Part shown: piece after piece, positions 41,863-50,950 of the stretch
Position numbering within the stretch: the first letter of the stretch is position 1
Layout: each line of letters begins with the position of its first letter
DNA from: Pseudomonas putida
Lineage (GTDB): Bacteria > Pseudomonadota > Gammaproteobacteria > Pseudomonadales > Pseudomonadaceae
DNA: 64,000 bases
Assembly (NCBI RefSeq): GCF_001941965.1
Contig: NZ_MKZO01000004.1
Location: 105,277-169,276 of the forward strand
Direction: 5' to 3'
Notes under the pieces: model-generated
The model's input: only the letters and a program-made list of their open reading frames with translations
What the model was told of the DNA's origin: nothing
Databases searched by the model: none
Translations under genes and position numbers: made by a program

Positions 41863-41875
41863 TGGTGTTCTTGAG

Positions 41876-41960
41876 GGCCTCATCGCTGGCAAGCCAGCTC
41901 CCACAGGGTCCGAGTCGCCACAGAACCCTGTGGGAGCTGGCTTGCCAGCGATAGGGCCAT
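41876..41960. repeat. REP doublet (REPIN)
   Basis: Two inverted GCTGGCAAGCCAGC-type copies after the metallopeptidase gene. Confidence 0.95.
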
Positions 41961-41998
41961 CAGCCTCTCCACAAAACCTCAACCGCGAAACCATCTTG

Positions 41999-42022
41999 CA
42001 AGCCCCGCATTTGCGGGGCTTG
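41999..42022 (+). terminator. Terminator-like hairpin after ypfJ
   Basis: Perfect 10-bp stem CAAGCCCCGC / GCGGGGCTTG with loop ATTT. Weak T-tract (TCACATCTTGTTG). The rest of the 309-bp gap before the chemoreceptor holds the REP doublet and a candidate promoter. Confidence 0.7.
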
Positions 42023-42085
42023 TCACATCTTGTTGAGTATTTTTGTCGGTTTTAGTGAAAAAGCGTTTCAGCTCGCCGTCTTTAC

Positions 42086-42093
42086 GCCGATAA
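42086..42093 (+). promoter_or_regulatory. Sigma-28 (FliA)-like -10 element of the chemoreceptor gene
   Basis: GCCGATAA is an exact match to the FliA -10 consensus, 78 bp upstream of the gene. A loose -35 (TTCAG at 42067) is at about the right distance. Chemoreceptor genes are often FliA-dependent. Confidence 0.45.
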
Positions 42094-42171
42094 AGCCTCC
42101 TCAACGCCCGCTGGCCTCCAAGAAAAACAACCTTCAGCGACCGCCGATCACACCTTTCCTGGAGGGAACCC

Positions 42172-44091
42172 ATGAACAGTTGGTTTGCCAACATCAGCGT
42201 CAATCTCAAGCTCGGCCTTGGCTTCGGCCTGGTCCTGGTGCTCACCGCCCTGCTCGCCCTGACCGGCTGGAACAGCCTGGGCAGCCTGATCCAGCGCAGC
42301 AACTGGATGAGCGATATCACCCGCCTGAACAGCGACCTGACCAACCTGCGGGTCGCCCGCCTGCAATACATGCTGGCCAACGGCGACGACGCCACCGCCA
42401 ACAACGTGCAGGTCAAGCTCAACGAGTTCAACCAGCAGCAACAGATGCTGCTGAAGACCTTCAAGAGCCCGGAAAACCTCAAGCTGCTCAACGAGCAGGC
42501 GCAGATCATCGCCGCCTACCAGGTCACCCTCGACCGCATGCGCGCCACCTACAAGGCCAGCGCCGCCGCCCGTGCCGACCTGGAAACCACCGCCGCCGCC
42601 GCCCTGCAACTGATCGACAACATCAACCGCGATGTCCTCGGCCAGGGCGATAGCGATGCCGCACGCCTCGAGCAGTACCGTGCCGCCAGCGCGGCCAAGG
42701 AGCAGTTGCTGCAGGTGCGTTTCGAAGTCCGCGGCTATATCGCCGACAACTCCACCCAGAGCGAGCAGACCGCCCTGCGCCAGCTGGACAACGCCCTCGA
42801 CTACGCGCGTCAGCTCGGCCAGACCCTGCCCAACGAGGCCGCGCGCATCCAGCAGTTCCAGGCAGCCGTGACCAGCTACCGCGACGCCCTGAACCGCTAC
42901 AAGGGTGCCGTCGCCGACATCGCCGCCGCCCGTGCCGAAATGACCAAGCAGGGCTACGACATCGTCGAGCGCAGCGAAGCCCTGTACAAGATCCAGCTGG
43001 AACGCCGCGACGCCGAAAGCGCCCAGGCCCGCAGCCTGCAGTTGATTGCCACGCTGCTGGCGCTGCTCGTCGGCATCGCCGCCGCGCTGATCATCACCCG
43101 CCAGATCACCCGGCCACTGCGCGAAACCATGGCCGTGGTAGAACGCATCGCCGCTGGCGACCTGACCCACGAACAGCGGGTCAGCCGCCGTGACGAACTG
43201 GGTGTGCTGCAACAGGGCATCCAGCGCATGGGCACCACCCTGCGCGAGCTGATCAGCGGTATTCGCGATGGCGTCACCCAGATCGCCAGCGCGGCCGAAG
43301 AGCTGTCCGCCGTGACCGAACAGACCAGTGCCGGCGCCAACAACCAAAAGAGCGAGACCGACCAGGTCGCCACCGCCATGCATGAAATGGCGACCACGGT
43401 GCAGGAAGTCGCGCGCAACGCCGAGCATGCCTCGGAAGCCGCCACCGATGCCGACCGCCAGGCCCGTGCCGGTGACGAGGTGGTGTCCCAGGCCATCGCC
43501 CAGATCGAGAAGCTGGCGGGCGAAGTGCAGCGCTCCACCGAGGCCATGGCCGAGCTGCAGAAGGAAAGCCAGAAGATCGGCAGCGTCATGGACGTGATCA
43601 AGTCGGTGGCCGAGCAGACCAACCTGCTGGCGCTCAACGCGGCGATCGAAGCGGCCCGTGCCGGGGAAGCCGGGCGTGGGTTCGCGGTGGTCGCCGACGA
43701 GGTACGTGGATTGGCGCAACGGACGCAGAAGTCCACCGAAGAGATCGAAGAACTGGTCGCCGGCCTGCAGAGCGGCACCCAGCAGGTCGCCAATATCATG
43801 CTCGGCAGCCGCAGCCTGACCGACAGCGGAGTCGAACTGACCCGCAAGGCCGGCACTTCACTGGAAAGCATCACCCGTGTGGTGTCGGACATCCAGTCGA
43901 TGAACCAGCAGATCGCGGCGGCGGCGGAGCAGCAGAGTGCCGTGGCCGAGGAAATCAGCCGGAGCATCCTGAGTGTGCGGGATGTCTCGGAGCAGACCGC
44001 TTCGGCGAGTGAAGAGACAGCGGCGTCCAGTGTCGAACTGGCGCGGTTGGGGAATCAGTTGCAGATGATGGTCAGTCACTTCCGGGTCTGA
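42172..44091 (+). CDS. Methyl-accepting chemotaxis protein with a large helical-bimodular-type sensor
   Basis: 639-residue transducer. TM1 at about 11-32 ([20 protein letters not shown]), an all-helical periplasmic region of about 250 residues (McpS-like HBM size rather than the 150-residue 4HB type), TM2 at about 287-308 ([20 protein letters not shown]), HAMP, then the signalling domain with hairpin tip [16 protein letters not shown] and [18 protein letters not shown] near 480-510. No C-terminal CheR-binding pentapeptide. HBM receptors studied in pseudomonads sense TCA-cycle acids; here the ligand is unknown. The gene is alone, probably FliA-driven, with GGAGG before the ATG. Confidence 0.9.
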   Translation: MNSWFANISVNLKLGLGFGLVLVLTALLALTGWNSLGSLIQRSNWMSDITRLNSDLTNLRVARLQYMLANGDDATANNVQVKLNEFNQQQQMLLKTFKSPENLKLLNEQAQIIAAYQVTLDRMRATYKASAAARADLETTAAAALQLIDNINRDVLGQGDSDAARLEQYRAASAAKEQLLQVRFEVRGYIADNSTQSEQTALRQLDNALDYARQLGQTLPNEAARIQQFQAAVTSYRDALNRYKGAVADIAAARAEMTKQGYDIVERSEALYKIQLERRDAESAQARSLQLIATLLALLVGIAAALIITRQITRPLRETMAVVERIAAGDLTHEQRVSRRDELGVLQQGIQRMGTTLRELISGIRDGVTQIASAAEELSAVTEQTSAGANNQKSETDQVATAMHEMATTVQEVARNAEHASEAATDADRQARAGDEVVSQAIAQIEKLAGEVQRSTEAMAELQKESQKIGSVMDVIKSVAEQTNLLALNAAIEAARAGEAGRGFAVVADEVRGLAQRTQKSTEEIEELVAGLQSGTQQVANIMLGSRSLTDSGVELTRKAGTSLESITRVVSDIQSMNQQIAAAAEQQSAVAEEISRSILSVRDVSEQTASASEETAASSVELARLGNQLQMMVSHFRV

Positions 44092-44099
44092 CCTGAAGG

Positions 44100-44200
44100 G
44101 CCAATCGCTGGCAACGCCAGCTCCCACAAGGTTCTCTGCCGGTCACAAAAATTGTGGTCGACACGATACCTGTGGGAGCTGGCGTTGCCAGCGATAGCGG
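44100..44200. repeat. REP doublet, variant inner arm
   Basis: Copies read GCTGGCAACGCCAGCTCCCAC and its inverse, i.e. the centre is GGCAACGCC / GGCGTTGCC in both, unlike the GGCAAGCC centre of all others here. The matched change in both arms keeps pairing. Confidence 0.92.
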
Positions 44201-44209
44201 TCTAAAGCC

Positions 44210-45877
44210 TTACTTGACTACCTGACCCACCCCTCTCCCGCGCGGATCCGAAGCCGTCTCCAGCTTCCCGCCAGTCACCCTGATCGCCTGGATATCCCCC
44301 ATCTCCCAGCCCTGATCCTCCAGGGTATACCCCATCTTCTTCAGCTCCTGCGCCACCTCACCGGTCAACGGCGCATAGGCATCGAAGTAAATGGTGTCCT
44401 TGGGCAGCAACTGGTGATGAACCCGTTGCGCGGCCACGGCTTTTTCCAGCGGCAGATCGTAGTCATACAGGTTGTTCAGCACCTGGAAGATCGAGGTGAA
44501 GATCCGCGAGCCACCCGGCGTGCCCAGTACCAGGGTCACCTGGCCATCGCGGGTCACCAGGCTCGGGCTCATGGACGACAACATGCGCTTGCCCGGCTCG
44601 ATGGCATTGGCATCGCCACCCACCACGCCAAAGGCATTCGCCACCCCCGGCTTGGAGCTGAAGTCATCCATCTCGTCGTTGAGCAGGAAGCCCGCGCCCT
44701 TGACCACCATGCCGCTGCCGTAGTCCCAGTTCAGGGTGTAGGTGTTGCTCACCGCATTGCCCTGCTTGTCGACGATGGAGAAGTGCGTGGTCTGGTGTGG
44801 CTCGAGGCCCGGACGGACCTTCTCGGTTTCCGAAATCGCCGTCGGATTGACCTCCTTCGCCCGCTTCGCCAGGTACTCCGGCGCCACCAGTTCGGCCACC
44901 GGCACCTTGGCGAAGGCCGGGTCGCCGAGGTAATCGGCACGGTCGGCGAACACGCGCTTTTCGATCTCCGCCAACAGGTGGATATAGCGCGCCGAGTTCA
45001 GCTCGACGCCCTTGAAGTCAGCCGCACGCTGCTCCTTGATCCCCAGCAACTGGGCCAGCGCGATACCACCGGAGCTGGGCAGCGGCGCGGTGTAGACCAC
45101 GTTGCCGCGCCAGTCGATGCGCATCGGCTCGCGCCAGAGCGCCTTGTAGTCCTTGAGATCGTCCTTGGTGATCAGGCCGTTGCTGGCCTGCATCTGCGCC
45201 ACCAGCAGGTCGGCGGTCTTGCCCTGGTAGAACTCGCTGACGCCCTTGTCGGCGATGCGTTCCAGGGTTTGCGCCAGCTCCGGCTGCTTGAAGGTCTCGC
45301 CGACCTTCATTTGGCCGAAGTAGTCGTTGAAGTTGGTGCTGTCCTTGAACAAGCCCTGGGCATCTTCGCGGTACTGGTACTGTTTTTCGGCGACCTTGAA
45401 GCCGTTCTTCGCGTAGCCCACGGCCGGGGTCAGCAGTTCGGACCACGGCAGCTTGCCGAATTTTTTATGCGCCTCCCACAAGCCCATCACCGTGCCCGGC
45501 ACACCCGCCGCACGGGCACCGACCAGGCTGAGGTTCTCGATGATCTCGCCCTTGTCGTCGAGGTACATGTTGCGCGTGGCCGCCTTGGGCGCCACTTCGC
45601 GGTAGTCGAGGAAATACGCCTTGCCGTCCATGTACAGGGTCATGAACCCGCCGCCGCCGATATTGCCGGCTTCAGGGTAGGTCACGGCGAGGGTGAAGGC
45701 GGTGGCGACCGCGGCATCCACCGCGTTGCCGCCCTTCTTGAGGATGTCGGCGGCGACCTGTGCGCCATATTGATCGGGTGCGGCAACGGCGCCGCCTTCC
45801 AGCGTTACGGCAAAAGCTGTTGAGCTGGCGAGAATCGCCGCAGAAAAGCCCAAGGTTCGAAGCATCACTACGCGCAT
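44210..45877 (-). CDS. ggt: Gamma-glutamyltransferase (periplasmic)
   Basis: 555-residue precursor of a heterodimeric Ntn-hydrolase. Signal peptide at residues 1-24 (LGFSAAILASSTAFA), then large subunit with NAVDAAVATAFTLAVTYPEAG. The autoprocessing Thr that becomes the small-subunit nucleophile is in HQTTHFSIV at about 364; downstream YTLNWDYGSGM and MLSSMSPSLV shape the active site. It cleaves gamma-glutamyl bonds of glutathione and related peptides. Start at 45877 with AGGGA six nt upstream; earlier ATGs give no signal peptide. Shorter than E. coli Ggt (580) but complete. Confidence 0.93.
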   Translation of the reverse strand: MRVVMLRTLGFSAAILASSTAFAVTLEGGAVAAPDQYGAQVAADILKKGGNAVDAAVATAFTLAVTYPEAGNIGGGGFMTLYMDGKAYFLDYREVAPKAATRNMYLDDKGEIIENLSLVGARAAGVPGTVMGLWEAHKKFGKLPWSELLTPAVGYAKNGFKVAEKQYQYREDAQGLFKDSTNFNDYFGQMKVGETFKQPELAQTLERIADKGVSEFYQGKTADLLVAQMQASNGLITKDDLKDYKALWREPMRIDWRGNVVYTAPLPSSGGIALAQLLGIKEQRAADFKGVELNSARYIHLLAEIEKRVFADRADYLGDPAFAKVPVAELVAPEYLAKRAKEVNPTAISETEKVRPGLEPHQTTHFSIVDKQGNAVSNTYTLNWDYGSGMVVKGAGFLLNDEMDDFSSKPGVANAFGVVGGDANAIEPGKRMLSSMSPSLVTRDGQVTLVLGTPGGSRIFTSIFQVLNNLYDYDLPLEKAVAAQRVHHQLLPKDTIYFDAYAPLTGEVAQELKKMGYTLEDQGWEMGDIQAIRVTGGKLETASDPRGRGVGQVVK

Positions 45878-45958
45878 AAAACGTCCCTGGTGTTGTTTTC
45901 GTTGAACACTCATTAAGGCCCATGAAGGACGAGTTATCAAACGAGGTGGGACGTTTCG

Positions 45959-46855
45959 TCAGCAGGCGTAGGCAGAGAGCTTGTGCTGGATGAAATCGAG
46001 GAAGCACTGGATGCGCAGGGCCAGTTGCGAGTTGCGGTAGTACACCGCGTTGATCGGCTGGCGATAGCCGCTGTTGGCCTCGCCCAGGATGACCTTGAGG
46101 CGACCGCTGCGAATGTCCTCGTGGGTCATGAAATGCGACAGGCAGACGATGCCCTCGCCGGCCAGGGCCAGGGCGCGCACGGTTTCGCCGCTGGAGGCGG
46201 TGAGCGTCGGGCGGATCAGCCAGCGATCACCCTCGGCATGGCGCAGCGGCCAGTGGTTGAGGGTTTCGGTCTGGGTGAAACCGATCAGGGTGTGCTGCGC
46301 CAGGTCCTCGACCCGGGTCGGGGTGCCGTGGCGTTCAAGATACTCGGGGCTGGCCAGCAGGTTCAGCGGACTGCAGCCGAGGGAGCGGGCATGCAGGCTG
46401 GAGTCGACCAGGTCGCCGATGCGGATCGCCACGTCGGTGCTCTGCTCCAGCAGGTCGATGATCAGGTCGTTGGTGTTCAACTCCAGCTGGATCTGCGGGT
46501 ACAGCGCGCGGAACTCACCGACCCAGGGCACGATGGCGTGGAGCATGAACGGCAGCGCGGCATTGACCCGCAGGCGCCCGGACGGCGTCTGGTGATGCTG
46601 CGACAGATGCTCTTCGAGGTCTTCCATCTGCTGCAGGATCGCCTTGGCCCGCTCGAAGAAGAAGCGCCCTTCCTCGGTCAGGTCCATGCGCCGCGTGGTG
46701 CGGTTGATCAGCGTGGTGCCGAGCTTGCTTTCCAGGCGCGACAGGGTACGGCTGATCGCCGAGGGCGTCTGCCCGCCCTGCTCGGCGGCGGCGGAAATCG
46801 AGCCGCACTCGATGACCGAGACGAACGCTTGCAACTCATCGGACCTGGCTTTCAC
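45959..46855 (-). CDS. LysR-family transcriptional regulator
   Basis: 298-residue regulator with the N-terminal winged helix (SDELQAFVSVIECGSISAAAEQGGQTPSAISRTLSRLESKLGTTLINRTTRRMDLT region, residues 4-60) and a periplasmic-binding-protein-like effector domain. It belongs to the CrgA-like group with QTETLNHWPL-type variable region. It lies 66 bp downstream of mdaB on the same strand, so the pair may be an operon, and it likely controls mdaB and the divergent ygiN-like gene. Ligand unknown; quinones or electrophiles would fit. Confidence 0.87.
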   Translation of the reverse strand: MKARSDELQAFVSVIECGSISAAAEQGGQTPSAISRTLSRLESKLGTTLINRTTRRMDLTEEGRFFFERAKAILQQMEDLEEHLSQHHQTPSGRLRVNAALPFMLHAIVPWVGEFRALYPQIQLELNTNDLIIDLLEQSTDVAIRIGDLVDSSLHARSLGCSPLNLLASPEYLERHGTPTRVEDLAQHTLIGFTQTETLNHWPLRHAEGDRWLIRPTLTASSGETVRALALAGEGIVCLSHFMTHEDIRSGRLKVILGEANSGYRQPINAVYYRNSQLALRIQCFLDFIQHKLSAYAC

Positions 46856-46921
46856 GAAACGACCTCACGACTGGCGACGGGCAGAGTGATAGCCCGTCGC
46901 CGCGCGATACGCAAGGCGCGA

Positions 46922-47512
46922 TCAGGCCTTGCTGCCGAATACCTGGGCCAGGTGCGCCTCGTAGGCGGCCACGGTGGCCGGCACGTCGGGGCGCTTCATC
47001 ACGTCGGTGGCGAGGAAGGTCGGCAGGCGGCTCATGCCGAGGAACTCGTTGGCCTTGTGGAACGGGAAGTACACCGCGTCCACGCCCTTGCCCTCGAAGA
47101 ACTGACCAGGCTCGTCGAACGCCTCCTGCGGTGCGTTCCAGGTCAGCGACAGCATGTACTGCTTGCCGTGGATCAGGCCGCCGCTGCCGTACTTCTTCGA
47201 ACCGTCGGCGCGGGTACGGCCGTCGCTGGCGTAGAGGCTGCCGTGGCCGGCGGTGAAGATCTCGTCGAGGTACTGCTTGACGGTCCAGGGTGCGCCCATC
47301 CACCAGCCGGGCATCTGGTAGATGACCACGTCGGCCCAGAGGATCTTCTCGACTTCTTCCTGGTTGTCGTAGCCACCGTCGATATAGGTGGTCTTCACGT
47401 CGTAGCCGGCGCGGTCGAGGAAGGCCAGGGCGGTTTCATGCAGGGTCTCGTTCAGGCGGCCATCGGAGTGGGCGAATTGCTTGCCGCCGTTGAGCAACAG
47501 GATCTTTTTCAT
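46922..47512 (-). CDS. mdaB: NAD(P)H:quinone oxidoreductase MdaB
   Basis: 196-residue flavodoxin-like-fold FAD enzyme that reduces quinones by two electrons, protecting from redox cycling. KKILLLNGGKQFAHSDGRLNETL at the N-terminus and the loop YQMPGWWMGAPWTVKQYLDE are diagnostic of the MdaB group. Length close to the E. coli enzyme (193). It is divergent from the ygiN-like gene (186-bp gap), the same functional pair found in E. coli, and is followed by a LysR gene. Confidence 0.93.
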   Translation of the reverse strand: MKKILLLNGGKQFAHSDGRLNETLHETALAFLDRAGYDVKTTYIDGGYDNQEEVEKILWADVVIYQMPGWWMGAPWTVKQYLDEIFTAGHGSLYASDGRTRADGSKKYGSGGLIHGKQYMLSLTWNAPQEAFDEPGQFFEGKGVDAVYFPFHKANEFLGMSRLPTFLATDVMKRPDVPATVAAYEAHLAQVFGSKA

Positions 47513-47698
47513 TGCACTGCCTCATCGTTCGTTGGGTCCGCACCGAAGGGGACCGGGATATCTGGATGGCGGCAGAATAATTGGCAGCAGGCGAGGGAAA
47601 AACCGTCGCGCGGGCAAAATACTTTTGACCGTAAAGCACGAATTGGCGAGCGATTATTGAAATAGAATCAGCACCTCACTTCTTTGGAGAGCGATCCC

Positions 47699-48013
47699 AT
47701 GAGCGAACCCTACGGCTTCATCCTCAAGGCCAAGACCCGTCCGGAACAGGCCGAGGCGTTTGAAAAGCTGTTCCGCGCCTACGTGGAGCCAAGCCGCGCC
47801 GAGCCGGGCTGCATCGAGTACCACATGCTGCGCGACAAGGAAGACCCGAGCCTGTTCGTCTTCTACGAAATCTGGGCCAGCAAGGCGGCGCTGGACGTGC
47901 ATTCCGCCCTGCCGCACATGACTGAATTCTTCGAACGGCGCATGGACTACCTGGAGCGGGACTTCGATATCCAGTTGATCGAAATGCTCAGCGAGTCCTC
48001 GGCTAGCCGTTGA
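47699..48013 (+). CDS. YgiN-like ABM-fold quinol monooxygenase
   Basis: 104-residue ABM protein: GFILKAKTRPEQAEAFEKLF, EPGCIEYHMLRDKEDPSLFVFYE and WASKAALDVHSALPHMTEF are the family blocks, and the length equals that of E. coli YgiN, which works with MdaB in a quinone/quinol cycle. Start at 47699 with GGAG upstream; an ATG five codons earlier includes that Shine-Dalgarno. Its last 11 bp overlap the convergent exporter gene. Confidence 0.82.
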   Translation: MSEPYGFILKAKTRPEQAEAFEKLFRAYVEPSRAEPGCIEYHMLRDKEDPSLFVFYEIWASKAALDVHSALPHMTEFFERRMDYLERDFDIQLIEMLSESSASR

Positions 48014-48767
48014 TCATCAGGTGCGCGCCGAGCAGCGCCAGGCCGATGAAGAAGCAGCGCTTGAACACCTGGGCGCTGATGCGCTGGCGCAGCCACTGGC
48101 CGACGAACATCCCCAGCAGCGCCGGCGCCAGCACCAGCAATGACGCGCCCAGGGCCTCGCCGCCCAGCGCGTCCTGCCCAGCCAGGCCGATGGCCAGGGC
48201 CACGGTGGATACGGTGAAGGACAGGCCCAGAGCCTGGACCCGCTCATCGCGGTCCAGGTCCAGCGCGCCGAGGTAAGGCACTGCCGGGATCACGAAGACG
48301 CCGGTGGCGGCGGTGATCAGCCCGGTCAGTGCGCCACACAATGGCCCCAGCCACATCTCCTGCCCCGGTTTCAGACTGAACGGCGGCAACCACAATCCCA
48401 CCAGTGCATACAGCAGCAACGCCGCGCCCAAGGCATGGGCCGCCCAGGCGCCGCTGCTGATTCCCAGCCAGGCGCTACCGGCCAGTGTGCCGAGGAAGAT
48501 CATCAGCAGCATGGGCCACAGACGTTTGACCAGGCCACGCAGATGCCCGCCGCTTGCCAGTTGCCAGATATTGGTAAGGGTCGAGGGGACGATCAGCAGC
48601 GCGGCTGCCTGCGCGGGAGGCATAGCCAGGCCGAGCAGGCCCATGGCGATGGTGGGCAGGCCGAGACCGATCACGCCCTTGACCGCGCCGGCCAGGAGGA
48701 AGGTGAGGATAACCAGCAGGGTGAGGGCTGGGCCGATTTGTTGGTAGAAGGATAGGAAGGTGTTCAT
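48003..48767 (-). CDS. TauE/SafE-family sulfite/organosulfonate exporter-like permease
   Basis: 254-residue inner-membrane protein with eight helices in two repeats. The N-terminus reads LLVILTFLLAGAVKGVIGLGLPTIAMGLLG, typical of TauE/SafE with the GxxxGxGG-like repeat, and the second repeat has GLITAATGVFVIPAVPYLGAL. Substrates of the family include sulfite and sulfonates; none can be picked here. It ends within the 3' end of the ygiN-like gene. Confidence 0.85.
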   Translation of the reverse strand: MNTFLSFYQQIGPALTLLVILTFLLAGAVKGVIGLGLPTIAMGLLGLAMPPAQAAALLIVPSTLTNIWQLASGGHLRGLVKRLWPMLLMIFLGTLAGSAWLGISSGAWAAHALGAALLLYALVGLWLPPFSLKPGQEMWLGPLCGALTGLITAATGVFVIPAVPYLGALDLDRDERVQALGLSFTVSTVALAIGLAGQDALGGEALGASLLVLAPALLGMFVGQWLRQRISAQVFKRCFFIGLALLGAHLMING

Positions 48768-48913
48768 ACGGAACAGACTGCCTCGGGTGCATGAAACTGC
48801 ACAGCTTCAATTTCAGCAGTCTGCCTATTGGTAGGCGATAGGCTAAGCCATCACTCATCATTTTATCCGCAGGGATTCGGCATAGACGGCGTGCTTTTCA
48901 GTTCGTAAGCAAC

Positions 48914-49340
48914 TCAGACTTCGTCTCTGAGGATGTGAATTGTCCTGACGACTCGGTATTTTCCCAGTCCGCTGCTCTTGCGCGGACGCCCACTGCGAAG
49001 ATGCAGCCGCAAATAGAGTCGAGCCAGCTCAACCTTTTCGGCGTCGAGAAACGGGCAATCCTCGATCATGTCATCCAGCGTAACGCCGGCATCCATAGAC
49101 GCGATGGCTGTTTCTATAGGCAACCGGGAACCTCTGAAAACGGGAATGCCCCCCATTACTTCCGGGTCGACAGTAATGATCTCTTCCGCTGCAGCGATAA
49201 GGAGAATATGCGCGCTCTCCTCGTTGATCTCACGAGTCACGTTCAGCAACCGAGACCCGATCAAGGGTATGCAGAAACGCTTTGGAATCGATCCCTTGGT
49301 TGAGGGCCGCCCAACCCGGCCCTGCCGATTTACCTGCCAT
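48914..49340 (-). pseudogene. DUF433-domain antitoxin-like gene, apparently frameshifted
   Basis: A clear DUF433 domain (ITVDPEVMGGIPVFRGSRLP then DDMIEDCPFLDAEKVELARLYLR) occupies 48914-49190 in one frame but has no good start: no ATG or Shine-Dalgarno precedes it closely. A well-started reading frame begins at 49340 (AAGGGGG then ATG) with MAGKSAGPGWAALNQGID and stops at 49230, in another frame. One indel near 49230 would join them. DUF433 proteins are usually antitoxins paired with a PIN-like DUF5615 toxin; no such partner is adjacent. The region is less GC-rich than its neighbours, which suggests a remnant of acquired DNA. Confidence 0.5.
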
Positions 49341-49527
49341 TCGTGCCCCCTTGCGCGCCTGCTGCTTGGCCTTTCGAAAAAGCCTAACAGGGGGGACTTC
49401 CCTGGTAAGCCAGTCAAAACCGATCATATGTGTGGGCCCTCTCCTAGGACCTGAGCCCGGCGACCTCAAGAGCAAAGACGCCAGCAATCCCTCGTATACT
49501 GCGCAAACTCCCACTCGGGCCGACCCC

Positions 49528-50415
49528 ATGCACTTCGACCTCACCGACCTCCGCCTTTTCCTCCACACCGTGGAATGCGGCAACATCACCGCCGGCGCGC
49601 AGCGCAGTCATCTGTCGCTGCCCGCCGCCAGTGCGCGGATCCGGGCGATGGAGAGTTCGCTGGGCGTCGCCTTGCTGGAACGTAATCGCCGTGGCGTGCA
49701 ACCCACTCCGGCGGGCCAGGCGCTGGTCACCCATGCCCGGCAGATCGGCCAGCAGGTGGAGCGTCTGCAATTCGACCTGGCCCAGTACGCCAGCGGCCTG
49801 CATGGCCAGGTTCGCCTGCTGTGCAATACCGCGGCGCTGACCGAGTACCTGCCGGAGTTGCTCGCCGGGTTCCTGCGCCAGCGGCCGCAGATCGATGTGG
49901 ATATCCAGGAGCTGCCGAGCCTGCGCATCGTCCAGGCGCTCGGCCAGGGCATCGCCGACCTCGGTATCGTTTCCACCGCAGTGGCCACCGGCGACCTTCA
50001 GACCCGGCCATTTCGCGATGATCCCTTGGTGCTGATCATGGCGCCCGACCACCCGCTCGCGGCTGTGGATAACCCTGGCTTCCCCCGCTCCCTCGATCAC
50101 GGTTACGTCGGCCTCGGCGCCAGCAGCGCCCTGGCCCTTCACCTGGAAGAACAGGCGCTGCACCTCGGCCGGCGCATGCAGGTACGGGTCCGCGCCGAGG
50201 GCTTCGACGGGGTGATCCGCATGGTCGCCCATGGCGCCGGGCTGGGCATCGTGCCGCTGGCGGCAGTGCGGCGCTGGCAGGGCGTGCTGCCGTTGCACAG
50301 CGTGGCCTTGCAGGAAGAGTGGGCGCAGCGCCGATTGCTGCTTTGCGCGCGGGATTTCGCCACCCTGCCAGGCCAGGCGCTGGCCCTGCTCGATGCCCTG
50401 GCGCCGCGTATTTAG
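49528..50415 (+). CDS. LysR-family transcriptional regulator
   Basis: 295-residue regulator: winged helix at residues 1-60 (LTDLRLFLHTVECGNITAGAQRSHLSLPAASARIRAME region) and an effector domain with LALHLEEQALHLGRRM and IRMVAHGAGLGIVPLAA. In related genomes this type (FlhR/YfeR-like 'HLSLPAASARIR') often stands by TauE-type exporters, and here the exporter gene lies about 760 bp away beyond the damaged DUF433 gene, so it may be its regulator. Start at 49528 chosen as the only ATG in front of the HTH; the Shine-Dalgarno is poor. A cupin gene follows 84 bp downstream. Confidence 0.85.
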   Translation: MHFDLTDLRLFLHTVECGNITAGAQRSHLSLPAASARIRAMESSLGVALLERNRRGVQPTPAGQALVTHARQIGQQVERLQFDLAQYASGLHGQVRLLCNTAALTEYLPELLAGFLRQRPQIDVDIQELPSLRIVQALGQGIADLGIVSTAVATGDLQTRPFRDDPLVLIMAPDHPLAAVDNPGFPRSLDHGYVGLGASSALALHLEEQALHLGRRMQVRVRAEGFDGVIRMVAHGAGLGIVPLAAVRRWQGVLPLHSVALQEEWAQRRLLLCARDFATLPGQALALLDALAPRI

Positions 50416-50499
50416 ACAACTGGACGTCGAGCACAGGCAATTGCCGGACGGACCGGCTCGCTAGGCTGCGGACTCTTTCAACTGTCTGACGGAGCCCTT

Positions 50500-50844
50500 A
50501 TGAGCAAGCCAATCGTCGTCCTTCGCGATACCCATCCGCTGCCGGTACTCGACGCCTGCAAATGGGAAAAACTGGCGGGCGACCCGCATACCGTCAACCT
50601 CAACGCCTACACCAGCGAAGACGGCAGCAAGATCATGGGCACCTGGATCTGCACCCCGGGCAAATGGCGGGTGGCCTACGAGAAGTGGGAGTACTGCCAT
50701 TTCCAGGAAGGCTACTGCGTGATCACCCCTGATGGCCAGGAGCCGATCCATCTGCGCGCCGGGGATATCTTCATCGTCGAACCGGGGATGAAGGGGACCT
50801 GGGAAGTGGTCGAGACGGTGCGCAAGTATTTCGTATTTGCCTGA
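50500..50844 (+). CDS. Small cupin-domain protein (DUF861-like)
   Basis: 114-residue single cupin. The barrel reads MGTWICTPGKWRVAYEKWEYCHFQEGYCVITPDGQEPIHLRAGDIFIVEPG (residues about 46-95, shown only as landmark fragments GTWICTPGKW, EYCHFQEGYCVI and AGDIFIVEPGMKGTWEV). This is the EutQ/(S)-ureidoglycine aminohydrolase-like cupin group; the usual metal histidines are only partly present (one clear His in YCHFQEG), so enzymatic activity is doubtful. Function unknown. It follows the LysR gene on the same strand. Confidence 0.8.
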   Translation: MSKPIVVLRDTHPLPVLDACKWEKLAGDPHTVNLNAYTSEDGSKIMGTWICTPGKWRVAYEKWEYCHFQEGYCVITPDGQEPIHLRAGDIFIVEPGMKGTWEVVETVRKYFVFA

Positions 50845-50850
50845 GCCTTG

Positions 50851-50938
50851 AGGGCCCTATCGCTGGCAAGCCAGCTCCCACAAGGTCCGCGTGCGCCGCG
50901 AAACCTGTGGGAGCTGGCTTGCCAGCGATGAGGTCCTC
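50851..50938. repeat. REP doublet (REPIN)
   Basis: Two inverted GCTGGCAAGCCAGC-type copies about 20 bp apart between the convergent cupin and mmsB genes. Confidence 0.95.
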
Positions 50939-50950
50939 AAGAACAACACA

